Below, one piece after another: positions 45,978 to 56,321 of a stretch of 64,000 nt of DNA. This DNA comes from Agaricus subrufescens (Eukaryota; Basidiomycota; Agaricomycetes; Agaricales; Agaricaceae). Under the pieces are notes generated by a model that worked only from the letters and a program-made list of their open reading frames with translations, searched no databases and had not been told where the DNA came from. Each line of letters opens with the position of its first letter. Position 1 is the stretch's first letter. Location of the stretch: contig CM057065.1 in assembly GCA_029945375.1 (NCBI GenBank), positions 372,001-436,000 of the forward strand. The letters run 5' to 3'. The position numbers were made by a program, and so were the translations under genes.

Positions 45978-46842
45978 TTATATTGTACTCCCGAGCGCCT
46001 CGCGTTTGGACTGCACAAGGAAAGGCGGCAACCAATATGTCCACTCCGACACACCATCCTCCGGATCAACAAATCCAACTTCTATCCAACTGTGGAACGC
46101 CGAAGTGAACATGATCGGAACAACATAATCCGGAGAACGGGCAACCAAACTTTTCAGTTGGCATCTAAGCCTATCAGAGCAGAAAGTGCATTTCTTCCAT
46201 TTAAAGGTAGTTGTCCAATTCTGCTCCTCTCCTTGTTTGTACTGGCCGTCCCGTTCATGCTATACAGTACAAGTTCAATGGGTGTTTGGAAATGCTAACA
46301 TCTCACTTACCTTACAAGATGATTCCCATACATCAGGTAAAATCATTGACGTGACGGGACGCCGGAAGCACATCTTGCAATCAAAATTATCATCAATGTC
46401 GGAAGTGCGGATTTTTTTGGCGAGAATTTGCTTCAGTATGCCGTGCTGCAAGAATTCATCGCGTCGAGATTTATCCTTAGGTATATTTTCAGCCACAAAC
46501 ATGGAGGAAATGTACCATGAGACACTCACAAACACCATGTCGCACAATTTATTGAAGGGAAAGGTACGGCCATAACCATAAAACCGAGTAGTCAAGAGCT
46601 TGATGTAGGGCTTTGTCTGGAACACCGGATCTCCGCGTTCTACGCCTCGCACAACTTCTCCAATGGCCAGCTGATACATGCTCTGTCCCATCTGTGCGAC
46701 ATTCCAACGAATCTTGTCCTGAGCCGGCCACGAAAATGAAATCTTATCTATAACGCCACCACGGTGGGACAGCGTGCCATAATGAAAAGTCCCATTGGGC
46801 GTATCGCTGCTACAGCCATCAGGAACTTCCTCATCGGTAGAG
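45978..46842 (-). pseudogene. NLR unit H, 3' half severed by the large transposon
   Basis: On the - strand the sequence resumes right after the transposon end with EEVPDGCSSDTPNGTFHYGT, ISFSWPAQDKIRWN and MYQLAIGEVVRGVERGDPVF. It continues KLCDMVFV (donor), KDKSRRDEFLQHGILKQILA, and across an intron HERDGQYKQGEEQNWTTTFK with CTFCSDRLRCQLKSL and DGVSEWTYWLPPF. The stop is at 45978-45980. The terminal WFW is changed to WLPPF. The matching 5' half, with start codon and NACHT domain, lies 14.1 kb away at 60986-63135 in the same orientation. This half has no promoter or start of its own. Confidence 0.87.
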
Positions 46843-46887
46843 TTAACGGCGATTAATCGCCCATGGCTATAGCCATGAATCACGATA
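46843..46887. repeat. Left terminal inverted repeat of the KDZ element (two palindromes)
   Basis: It reads TTAAC followed by the perfect palindrome GGCGATTAATCGCC, then the perfect palindrome CATGGCTATAGCCATG, then AATCACGATA. It matches the right end in inverted orientation. Confidence 0.88.
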
Positions 46888-46943
46888 CATGGCTAATAAT
46901 CGGGCGTTATCGTGATTATTACCCACGTATCTATAATTGTGGG

Positions 46944-47075
46944 GTAGAGCAGACTATGCGAGAATAATCATGTTTAATTGTTAATTGTAGGCAGAGCAGA
47001 CTATGCGAGAATAATCATGCTTAATTGTTAATTGTAGGCAGAACAGACTATGCGAGAATAATCATGCTTAATTAG
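46944..47075. repeat. Left subterminal tandem repeat 1 (about 47-bp unit, 3 copies)
   Basis: Three near-identical copies of a unit containing GCAGACTATGCGAGAATAAT then CATGYTTAATTGTTAATTG begin near 46948, 46996 and 47043 (the second starts GCAGAGCAGACT, the third GCAGAACAGACT). Each carries GAATAATCATG. A fourth partial AATAATCATGTTTAA follows near 47096. Confidence 0.8.
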
Positions 47076-47256
47076 TGGGGGGTAGGTGGTACGAGAATAA
47101 TCATGTTTAACTGGTATTATAAAATCTTGATGAAACGGAATATTTTGAATCTAGGACTCGTGATTTAGATAATCATGATTACCTTGTGCTGCTAGTGGGT
47201 GTATGTCCGGATAATCATGATTAAAGTGTTTCCTGCTCACAATGTGTGGATGAGCT

Positions 47257-47408
47257 AGATAATCACGATTAGCATTAAGCCTGTGATAATCATGATTAGC
47301 ATTAAGCCTGTGATAATCATGATTAGCATTAAGCCTGTGATAATCATGATTAGCATTAAGCCTGTGATAATCATGATTAGCATTAAGCCCATGATAATCA
47401 TGATTATC
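47257..47408. repeat. Left subterminal tandem repeat 2 (27-bp unit, 5 copies plus end)
   Basis: The unit GATTAGCATTAAGCCTGTGA then TAATCAT is repeated five times. The first copy has AATCACGATT and the others AATCATGATT. The array ends in the perfect palindrome GATAATCATGATTATC, which recurs near 47433-47448. Confidence 0.85.
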
Positions 47409-47665
47409 AGAGATCGCGGTATGGGGTTATGAGATAATCATGATTATCTAAACATTAATCATGCTTTCAATTAAACGATAATTGGACAACGGCATTCAAA
47501 TAAACATGATTTCAGGGCTCAAAGCACACCTATTCATTTTAAGGGAGACGGCGGGACTTCTTATGGGGTCGAGGACTATCTTCTTCTGACACATAGGCCC
47601 ATCGCTTACTAACGGGAACTCTACAGTGAAATAATGAGACCGGTTGTAGAGGATAATGCTTGGAC

Positions 47666-48429
47666 TCACTTTGTGCGAGGTGCCTGATTCTTGTCAGTCA
47701 CGGGACCCGTCTGCTTCGGTGGTCTTTTAGAGCGTGCTGAAGCCCGAATAGGCTGTGTGTTTGATTTTCCTTGCCTTGGGCGTGGCTTCCGAGTTCCCAC
47801 TGGAACAGGTAAGTCATCGGGGGAGGGGACTGGAGCCTCAGTTGACGAGACATTTTGATTGGCTGGTAAAGCCCGGGAAGAGCCAGAGTCTGAGTCATCG
47901 AGTCGTGTGGAGGTGGAGTCAAGTGCAGGGGTGTGCACGGCGTCTCCGAGGGCAGGGATGGGCTCAGGCAGAGGTGCTGGTGCAAAGGAGGGGGCGCGTA
48001 CAAGAGCGGGAATGGGTTCTGGTAGAGATATGGGCGCGGATGATTGGGCGTGCTTGAAGGCATGGCCAGGATCCAGAACAGAGGGAGGGGTTGGCTCGGG
48101 ACTTGGCACAGGGGTGGGTACATGCTCAGGGGTAGGGATGCGGCCAGGGATAAAGGTAGGCTCGGGCAGAGGTAATAACTGGAGAGAGGCTCGGGGGAAG
48201 GCACAGGGATGGGAGCCAGTTCAGGGAGAGGCACAGGGATGGGAGCCGGTTCAGGGAGAGGCACAGGGATGGGAGCCGGTTCAGGGAGAGGCACAGGGAT
48301 GGGAGCCGGCTCAGGGAGAGGCACAGGGTTGGGAGCCAGCTCGGGGAGAGAGATGAGGGCAGGGGAAAGTGCCCGGGGATTAGCTTCTTGGCCGAGAGAA
48401 GTCGACGTAATAGCCTTGTTTGTAGCCAC
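47666..48429 (-). CDS. Proline-rich repeat protein of the KDZ element
   Basis: The frame starting at 48429 (MATNKAITSTSLGQEANPRA) runs into a PEPAPIPVPL decapeptide repeated about four times. The sequence then shifts frame near 48175 (PSPEPLSS versus LPLPEPTFIPGRIPTP). It continues as PVPSPEPTPPSVLDPGHAFK, SLPEPIPALVRAPSFAPAPL and a basic tail (TRKPRPRQGKSNTQPIRASA, RSKRPPKQTGPVTDK) to the stop at 47666. Whether the shift is an intron, a recent indel or alternative coding of the repeat cannot be settled by eye. No family is recognised. The Pro-rich body and basic end suggest a disordered protein with possible nucleic-acid contact. Confidence 0.5.
48205..48354. repeat. 30-bp coding minisatellite
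   Basis: The unit GGCACAGGGATGGGAGCCGG then TTCAGGGAGA is repeated about five times with few changes (TTCAGGG/CTCAGGG/CTCGGGG). On the - strand each copy encodes PEPAPIPVPL. Confidence 0.85.
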
Positions 48430-48485
48430 TCCTGTTCTGTAAAAATCATGATTAAGAAGTTCATTATGCGAGAAAGAAAAGTGTT

Positions 48486-49541
48486 TTACTCCGCTGTTGA
48501 TGTTGAAGGGGTGCCGCTACCGTCGGAGGTAGCATCTGATACTTCATGTACTAGAAAAAAATCGGTGAGGAACTGTTCATCAGTAATAGTAGCCTCCAGC
48601 TTACAAGGGAGAGCTATATTAGCCAGAGTTGCAAGATAGCCACTCAGGTGGGCGTCATACCGCTCATTGAAGGGGCTGCAGTGTGCAATGTAATCATTAT
48701 CATTGCTGACAAAAAACCTGAGGATACTCTCAGCGAGATTCTTTCACAGTAAGTGTGACTCACTTGTGTTCCTTTATTTGATTCGAGCAATGTCAATAGG
48801 CCATCGTGATAAAAACTATTGCATCACCGTATTCCCTTCGTTCCCATCCTAGAAGGCGTCGAACAGCTTCACTAGCCTTATCACATAGTTCGCCTTGTGA
48901 GCTGTGTAACGTTTAGCATGAACAAGTAGATACGAATTAATCAGACGTACGCAAGTATTTCCGCTCGTGTGGGAGGTTCGGCACGTCTCATGGCATCTTC
49001 TTTAAGCTGAGCTTTAAGGGCGGAACGTTCCGCCGCAGATAATGTTTCTACTCAATCCATGACCGCTTGATTCCACTTCGCTATATATGTATCAGGTACA
49101 TTGGGATTAGGCTCCTTCGCTGTGAGGGTAAGTTTGTCCTTGTGTTGGTTGATGACCAGGTCTCTGATACAGGGAGCTCTGGAAGACTCGGATCCCATGT
49201 TGATTCTTTCCTGCACAGGTTTGCGTCGAATGCTGATACCATGTTTGGTACATTGGTTCTTGTACCAGTTGTGTATTTGCTACTCCAGATCATTAGTGTA
49301 CTATAATACCTAGGTTCAGAATATTACATACTGCGTTTTCCTGTGAAGTTGTCTGGTGCGTCTTACGGAAATAAGGAATAGCGACACCGTCAACCCACGC
49401 AGTGAGATTAGACCATGCCATTGTCCCTGGCTTCGAGTCAATACCCCTACGTATGTCAAAACAGTCGTCCAGCATTTCCGCAAGTACGACTTTATCCGCA
49501 TGACTGAGAGCTTTCAAACCTGCGGAGTTCTTTCTGCCCAT
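48486..49541 (-). pseudogene. Decayed passenger gene of unknown function
   Basis: Several blocks on the - strand read like exons of one gene. They are MGRKNSAGLKALSHADKVVL and WSNLTAWVDGVAIPYFRK (from 49541); DKLTLTAKEPNPNVPDTYIA and KWNQAVMD (near 49090); VETLSAAERSALKAQLKEDA; SSQGELCDKASEAVRRLLGW; and NDNDYIAHCSPFNERYDAHL through LATLANIALPCKLEATITDE, stop at 48486-48488. Between KWNQAVMD and VETLSAA lies an in-frame TGA where a TGG would keep the frame (ATGGATTGAGTAGAA), and other exon joins are unclear. I infer a former intron-containing gene now degenerating. It is not recognised as any known family. Confidence 0.45.
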
Positions 49542-50307
49542 GGTAGAGAAGGTTTCAGAGAAGCAGGCACGCGTCGAAGGAGAAAGTGTGGACTGAGGGA
49601 CAAGATAGAAAATTGGGGCGACAGGAGTGGAAGGAAAAAGTGGGCGACGTTCAAATCCAATTACACGTATAAGTCTTAACAGTCAGTCCTGGAAAAGCCT
49701 ACGAATATATTCTCATATAAGGACTAGTACGAACATGTGGTTGCCAAATTTTCCCAATATCTCACTTAAGATCCTAGCATCTACCAGAGATGACCACGAA
49801 ATTTGATAGATTTTCGTACGATTGCCTGTTTTACTGCTCAAAATTTGGTATCTGAGATATAGTTTGCCTATACACACCATCGTTAACCCCTCCGTCTTCC
49901 ATTGGTGTACGTCAAACGGCCATAGATCTTGAAATCTTCATTGAGTTGCTCATATCCGACTGAGGGTGAACCTGCCGCCACCAATAGTTCCTGGTGTTTC
50001 ACTTCGGGCACTGCGTAGAAGTCGGAGACCACCGTATGTCTCGAAAATTTTACTGAGTTGCCCACATCGCGCCTCGGAAATCTAATCGTTGGGGGGATCT
50101 GCAGGCTTGAATTTCTTGCCCACATTAAATCTAGATCTGACCCGCAGAACCTAGATTTAATGGGGATTTTGAATTTTGTATGACATCTCCTTCGGCCGCG
50201 AAATCAGACCAAGAAATTAACATTAGTAGTTGGAAAGCACCCCTATCTTGAATGATCCATGTTTGGCTGCATGAAACACACAACAGTAAAATTGGCTCTA
50301 CTACTGA
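49542..50307. other. Non-coding stretch within the KDZ element
   Basis: 766 bases with no supported gene. A frame at 49883-50125 (-) lacks recognisable features. It lies between the decayed gene and the 3' end of the three-exon unknown gene. Confidence 0.4.
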
Positions 50308-51051
50308 CTAAGAAGGATACATTCCAAAATTCGTTACATCTACTTCAGCATATTTCAGGAATATGTCTTTGTGAACGCCATAAGCATATTCTGCGCTCCA
50401 TTTGAGGGGCACCCAGGTTTGGGCACAGGGATCGAATGCATGTACGTCATGAGGGTATTTAATACCTTTTTCCTTCAACAACACGCGATAATCCACAAGT
50501 CGGATAGGCTTGGTGGAATCACTTAAGAAAGGGATGAGAACTGGGGATTCCTCAGACTATAATAGTTAAATTTAGTTATTATTAAATGGAGAGAGAGAGA
50601 TTATACCTTAATCCAAAAGACGAAAACCTTCACAACCGGGTGGTTCTCAGCAGACTGTGCTACGGCTGACGCGCCTCCCGCCCGCTTTGGTGCTAGAGAC
50701 CGGCGTTTATCAATGAGAGCACGGAATTCCTCATTATTTTTGACGAGGTCGTGGACGTCTATAGTTGATCTAGAGAAATAAATCCGATTGCATGCCTTGC
50801 ACTGGTGATATTGGTTATACAAGCGACAGAACAAAGTACAAAGAACTTACGAAGGAGAACCACTTCCCGGCATGAGACAAGGAAGGATCGCTTTGGCTTG
50901 TACATAGCCTCTTCGATCTCAATGAATGTTTTGGGCAGAGAGAACCAGAGGGAGGGGCCCCCGCTTGTTTCAGCAGAAACTTGCGGATTTTCGCTTTGTT
51001 CTCCCTTCGGAGTACGGTGACACTTTCCTGGGTCGACTTAGAGCGTTGCAT
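50308..51051 (-). CDS. Unknown three-exon gene of the KDZ element
   Basis: The start ATG at 51049-51051 gives MQRSKSTQESVTVLRRENKA, a basic segment (KIRKFLLKQAG) and LCPKHSLRSKRLC. Intron 1 (GTAAGTTCTT to ATATCACCAG) joins KWFSF to CKACNRIYFSRSTIDVHDLV. Intron 2 (GTATAATCTC to CTATTATAG) joins VFVFWIK to SEESPVLIPFLSDSTKPIRL. The third exon continues VDYRVLLKEKGIKYPHDVHA and WSAEYAYGVHKDIFLKYAEV to the stop at 50308. Both introns keep frame and have good borders, so it looks intact. The scattered cysteines (LC-x9-LC, CxxC) hint at a small zinc-binding module. I recognise no family. It is divergent from the next gene. Confidence 0.6.
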
Positions 51052-51373
51052 GGAGTTTCAGCTTCATGCGATGGTAGTTAATATAAGTTACTAAAACCCC
51101 GACACATACATTTAATCTCATTCAATTCCCTAGACTTATAGCTTAGGCCTAGATTTACTGTCGATCTGTCTGAAGAGATTTGTAGTTGAGACCTAGATAT
51201 GTTGCTGATCATTCTGAAATTTTTTTGGGTGCAGGGTCGACGGTCATCTCATTGTAAGGTTAGCTTGGTCAATAAGTAAAAGAAAAGACAATATTTGTAC
51301 AAAAAATAATGCTCAGTCGAACTATATTATTGGTCTCGATAGAAGTTTCGAGTACCAGAGTCCACCCCGCACG
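51052..51373. promoter_or_regulatory. 322-bp divergent promoter region within the KDZ element
   Basis: It separates the start codons of two divergent, apparently intact unknown genes. It is AT-rich; no specific site is asserted. Confidence 0.4.
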
Positions 51374-52300
51374 ATGCACTACATCCTCTTAGGAAACGAG
51401 ACGGCGCCTCCTGTTTGCCGCGACTCAGTCATTAGGGTCGAGAATACTCTCCCCATCACTACCGACGATACCGAATCACCTGGGACCCCAAGTGATGATA
51501 GGAGTTCCCCTTTCCCTCCCCTTCTTTCTTCTTCTGACCTCCCGGATATCGAGGAGTTTCTGGAGTACCACAAACAGTTGCGATTATCCAGGGAGAGGAG
51601 GGCCAGCTTGTCATCCCTCCCAAACTCTTCCCTTCTGTCTTCTCCTGTCGCCGAGAGAGGTTCTTCGCCAGAAGAAGACTCGGTTCCCGGTGTTATCTAT
51701 TTCTATGAAAAGGTACTCACTTCCTCAATCATTTACCAATCCAATTACTTATTCTACTAGGCCGGAGAGGAACCCTCTCACTTTGAGATACCTTCGAGCA
51801 GCGGGTTTTTCTGTCCTATCAACAGCTTGCCCTTTCTTGATCAAACCCGAATCATCACCCACCCTCTCAAGGTATACGATACAATGAAAGGGGGCTTCGT
51901 CGATCTACCCCCTACCGCATTCTGGCACCAGTATTCCCGTAGCCAGTACTTGATCGTGAAGGAAAAAATTATTGCGAACCGTGATTGCCCCGGGCTTAGC
52001 ATACTAATTAGGAATCTTGAGGACCCTGTTGATCTTATGTCCCGGGATGATGTATGCCGTGATAGTTGGCAGCGAAGTCAAGTCAGACCTCCTCGAGTCC
52101 CCTCACCGGAGTTGGTCCGATTCCATCAACTCTCATACGCTGATATAGGCATCCAAACGATCGAGCCAACTGAGGGGAAGAAGCGGAAATGCGACGTAAT
52201 CGAGATTAATGGTTTCGAGCCGCTTCGTAAGGTTTCAAGGTTGTTGGTAGGGGGGAGTGGTGATTCCTTCAATGACCCGATTGTTCTTATGGGTGATTAA
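51374..52300 (+). CDS. Unknown two-exon gene of the KDZ element
   Basis: The ATG at 51374 begins MHYILLGNETAPPVCRDSVI. Exon 1 is Ser/Pro/Glu-rich (DIEEFLEYHKQLRLSRERRA, SLPNSSLLSSPVAERGSS) and ends VIYFYEK at a GTACTCAC donor. Exon 2 starts AGEEPSHFEIPSSSGFFCPI and continues PFLDQTRIITHPLKVYDTMK, FWHQYSRSQYLIVKEKIIAN and RFHQLSYADIGIQTIEP. A basic patch (GKKRKCDVIEI) may be a nuclear signal. The stop is at 52298-52300. The product is about 290 residues. The frame is clean and codon use even, so it is likely a real gene. No family is recognised. Its head-to-head pairing with the - strand gene suggests shared regulation. Confidence 0.62.
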
Positions 52301-53848
52301 CTGATGCGTTGTTGTCTTTTAGTATACATTTCTGAGTTGTCTACGTTTTTTATAATTACACGTCCCGTGTTCTCACCACTCTATACCTACTTGCTTAGCT
52401 TTCTGTTCCGTAGTTTCTGGATTACTTAGCTTTTCCATGCAGAAATCAATACTATGGAATTGTTTTTATCATAACATGCAAGTGGGAACTGATGAATGAT
52501 ACTCAGCCCCGGTAAACAAGGTTATGGTTTTGAAAAAATAGAAAATGATTGAAATAATCAGAGTATTTGTGGCCGCATTAAGGTAAATGTGTTGATTCAA
52601 ATTAGTTGCATGTCATCGCAACGTATCAAGGGAATAGAATCTGTCAGAATAAGTTGAAGTCTAAAAAAAGAAGCCGTACTTGATAGCATAGTAATGCCCA
52701 AATAGCGTGTATATCTTAGTAACTGAATCATCTTGATGTGTATGACGGAGTCTGATTGAGATGTACACAGTCAAAATTCGGGCCTGGGCATGTCAAACGA
52801 TTCGACAATTCGATGTATCGAGTATAGTCTATTCCACCCTCTCACCTCCGATTGGCTTGAAAGTTTGTCTTTACCAAACGACTTAGGGCGATGATTCCTC
52901 AATTCCTATCAGGAAAATTTTTGTCAGTTTACGCAATGACATTCATGGTTGTGAGCCTTGTACCATGTGTTGCTCAATCAACTCACTAGACCTATTCAGC
53001 TGAGGCGGGTGAGCTCTCTCAATTCTAATCATCAGGGAAGAAACTTACCTAATAACTAGATGTATTGAATTGTCAATTCTTATCAGTGAAAAAATGGCAG
53101 TGTTATTGGATTCGGTGACAGTGTTCTTCAGGGCCACAGCTCTGTTATGGATTAATGAACCAGTAATGAACTACTATCACTACGATGATAGAGTTTGGGT
53201 TGGTTAACATCGGGGCGGGTCAGCGGGTAAATGAACGTTCGGGTGTTTTGTGTTCAGGCTTATCCAGATGGAGCATATGTAAGTTAAGGATATTTGTTTA
53301 CAATATCACGATCCTAAGTAATAGTCTACATTCTTAGACCCTACACGGTCCGGTACGCTATGGTGTAAAGGAGAAATCGAAATTTTCGTTCGACTGAATG
53401 AATAGCTTCGTAGCTTTACGGCCGGTTACAATCTTCCACATGACCGTGCCAAATAAAGTGCAAACATCGGCACTGAAAGATGCCGTGATGGTAGAGGCCG
53501 AAGCCATACCAATGCTGGGTAATAGTCACACGTGATCGGATTTGACCTACCCGAGAGCTACGAACGAACAACACTCCCATCAAAAGATTTTGTATCTTTT
53601 TCACCTACGTCCATCATCGGAGGAGTTTTGTTGGAAATACCGAGTAGATAGCATTCGTAGGCTTCGAATCTTAGTTTCCAGTCGTGAATCGATATATAAT
53701 TCTTCGAGTAAATATCTTCGAAGTCATTTTCAACGTGTAGCGAGCCGCTAAGGATAGCTTTATCAATGGTATGCCTGGTCCATTTCGTCTGATTAGTCTT
53801 GAGGCTTATAGGTAATGGGCATTTAGAGGCAGACATCAGAAGTACCGC
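52301..53848. other. 1.5 kb AT-rich stretch within the KDZ element, no clear gene
   Basis: No supported gene. A - strand frame at 53558-53836 (MSASKCPLPISLKTNQ...) with a following frame to 53416 has some coding character but no recognised motif and no partner exon. The 5' exon of the Spt5-like gene probably lies near the right end. Confidence 0.4.
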
Positions 53849-56227
53849 AATTCATTGACTATGAGGCAGTGGAGCATGATGGAGAGGAAACCAGTGAAGA
53901 AGAGGATGACTGTAAGCATCACCAGCTATAGCCCAGGGATCTAAACCTATGACTTATAGGTGCCGGATTTATTGTATCGTCCGACGAGGACGGGGACGAT
54001 TTACAAGATGCTACCGGCTTCAATCACCGCTTAGGTTTGCAGGAGGAGGCGGCCAGCAGAACCGACGAATTTTTATCCTCATTAGCTGAAAAGTATACAC
54101 AGCCTCCCGCACACGCTTCATCGAGGGGAGAATCATCGGAAGAAAATAGACTTCATCGCCAGGATGATTGGGAAACATGGGAGGTCCCTGTGAATGTAAG
54201 CCGTCACTCGCTTCATTGAGACGTTAACTTATCCAATCAAGGTTGGATCAGAATCACGATGCGCGTTTCGTATACTCCAGCGGTGCACGCAAGGCATGTA
54301 TGTGCACATGTTACCTCCTCGCAGCGCATTTGCACCTATTGGGATCATCGGAAGAATTTATGTGGAGGCTAAACGACTAGCAGATGTCTATACCATCTGT
54401 AGGGGAATGTCTGGTGTGCGGTGGTGGGAGGGCAGAAAGATAGATAATCTCGATGCCATGAAACTTCTTCAGCGTCAGATGCCCGCATTCAATCCCGAGA
54501 AGAATGGTTGGGTGCGTCTGAAGAAAAAACCCTATACGCGCGATGTTGCTGTCATCCGCGAAACTCTACCCAAAGGCCGATTAGAAGTCATCGTGGTACC
54601 TCGAATTCCTCCATTAAAGAAGGCTCTTCAAGATCAAAACTCAGAAATTAGAAGGCGTACAAAACCTTTCGCTCAACCTGTTGATTTGAAGGCTTTGGCC
54701 AAGTCAGGTCGTCGTCTACGTGTTGAGGGAACTGGCAACTCTGCGACGTACCGCTACCGCCAACGCGTGTTCGATTCTTCCGGGTATCTCTTACTCACTG
54801 TCAATTCTGACCAGTATTATCATACTGAAGTAACTCCAAATGTTGCTGAGGTCAATCTTTTCGCAAATTGTGCCTCATTCCCCCCTCTAGCAAAGCTGAA
54901 GGCTTTCCGTTGTGCCGATAGCAACCGACTTCAAATAGGAGACCAGGTTACAATTGTTGGATCGGAACATGTCAGCCGAGTCGGTGAGGTTGAAGCTGTC
55001 CTTGATACTTATGTCCATATACGCCTTATTGATTGCTCGGAGCCAAATTTGCCCGAGTCTATTCAGATTCCCAGCTATTTCGTCCGTCGCCACTTCAAAA
55101 TTGGTGATAGTGTTCAGGTCAAGGCCGGTGAATCTACTGGATACAGTGGCTATATCGTAAAGCTCGATGATGCATTAGATCAAATGGTGATCTGCAACTC
55201 CAGCGCTGTAGTATGTAACCATTCGTAAACCACTGGCCTGGGCTCACATCCTTTCTAGCATCTAACAATTCCTTACGTATATGTCGAGTTTGTTGATCTC
55301 CGTGTCCAGCTCAGTTCTCACTCCCGAAACCCCAAAATCATCCATATCCCTCAGCATTCATATGTGATGTATCTTGATCTCCCTGTGGTTGTGCTGCGGG
55401 GACCCCTCAAAGGCCGGTCTGGTATCATTAAAACAATAAACAGCTGCGGTGAAGCCCAAGTTGAGCTTCAGGGCTCACATCATTATAGCCATCGTCTTCA
55501 ACAACTTAATCTCCGCGCTTTGGCATTCGAGATGTAAAGTCCACCTCCGATCAATACCTTTTTTTATTTTTTTGACACATGTCTTCAGGGAAATCTGTAA
55601 GTGGTATGAAATGAAAGACAAGGATGATACGTCCCTGCATGTTGTTAACGGCATTCCGGATGATTGCTCAATGCTCCGAGACCGTGTTAGTCAGTGATCG
55701 TCGACTCCTCCCCCTGATAATCAAGTCGGGGAAGCCGATCCCTTCGGTGCCTTGTCAGCCTCTCAAGACGGCCGGGAGATTGCGCCACCAGCTATTCGTA
55801 AGTGGCGTGACTTAGTGTGTTCCATCAACGATTCATGTATTATGTAGCACTCAACTTTTGGCTCATAAGATTAAAGCACAGGGACACATTTGGTAATCTC
55901 CAAATTACGGTCCGAAGCCATGGGCAATTTGATGATGGCAAGTGGGACTGCCAAGTAGGAAACTACAAGGGGCTCGACGGGGCAAATGTTTTGGTATCCT
56001 TTCCTGAAGAGGCAAACATCCTTGTGCCCTATATTTATGTACTTCCTACCTATCCACGCAAGAAGTACGATTACGTGTTCTGTCTGTCAGAAGATCGGCA
56101 TTTCAGTACCCGCTACGTAGTCTGGGAGTTTGGTGTCATGGAGTGTAGCGTTACTGCATTTCGGGGGGGGAACAAAGGGAGAGCTATTCGAAAGGTTTCA
56201 ATGATCGAATTAGCTCTAGCGTCTTAA
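53849..56227 (+). CDS. Spt5-like protein with NGN and KOW domains, transposon passenger
   Basis: Spt5 is the NusG-like elongation factor that binds RNA polymerase II. The first visible exon reads VPQFIDYEAVEHDGEETSEE with more acidic residues, like the acidic N terminus of Spt5; the next gives CAGFIVSSDEDGDDLQD. After an intron the NGN-like domain runs WETWEVPVNVGSESRCAFRI to GIIGRIYVEAKRLADVYTIC and RGMSGVR. KOW-type segments follow: LQIGDQVTIVGSEHVSRVG, FKIGDSVQVKAGESTGYSG, and after an intron VVVLRGPLKGRSGIIKTI. The last exon ends with VRSHGQFDDGKWDCQVGNYK and KVSMIELALAS, stop at 56227. The initiating ATG is not certain: an in-frame TAG lies upstream of the first exon, so a short 5' exon is missing from this call. 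Domain order matches Spt5, but it is too divergent to be the housekeeping copy. Confidence 0.72.
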
Positions 56228-56321
56228 CAATGTGAGAGTATACTGTATCAAAGATGTTTTGTATGATTTATTCCCAACTCAAGCGATGATGGTACAACAA
56301 TTTTGATTTCTTTCTAACTCA

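Noticed and set aside
47257..47408. 27-bp direct repeats considered as a CRISPR-like array
   Set aside because: The copies are directly adjacent without unique spacers, lie in a fungal transposon, and are centred on the palindrome found at the other end of the element.
47859..48356. Gly/Arg/Glu-rich + strand frame (165 aa) over the minisatellite
   Set aside because: It is the complement of the proline-rich repeat; low-complexity shadow with no start context or domain.
53416..53836. Possible - strand gene (MSASKCPLPISLKTNQ...) left of the Spt5-like gene
   Set aside because: It has some coding character, but two frames must be joined without a clear intron, there is no motif, and it may overlap the missing 5' exon of the Spt5-like gene.
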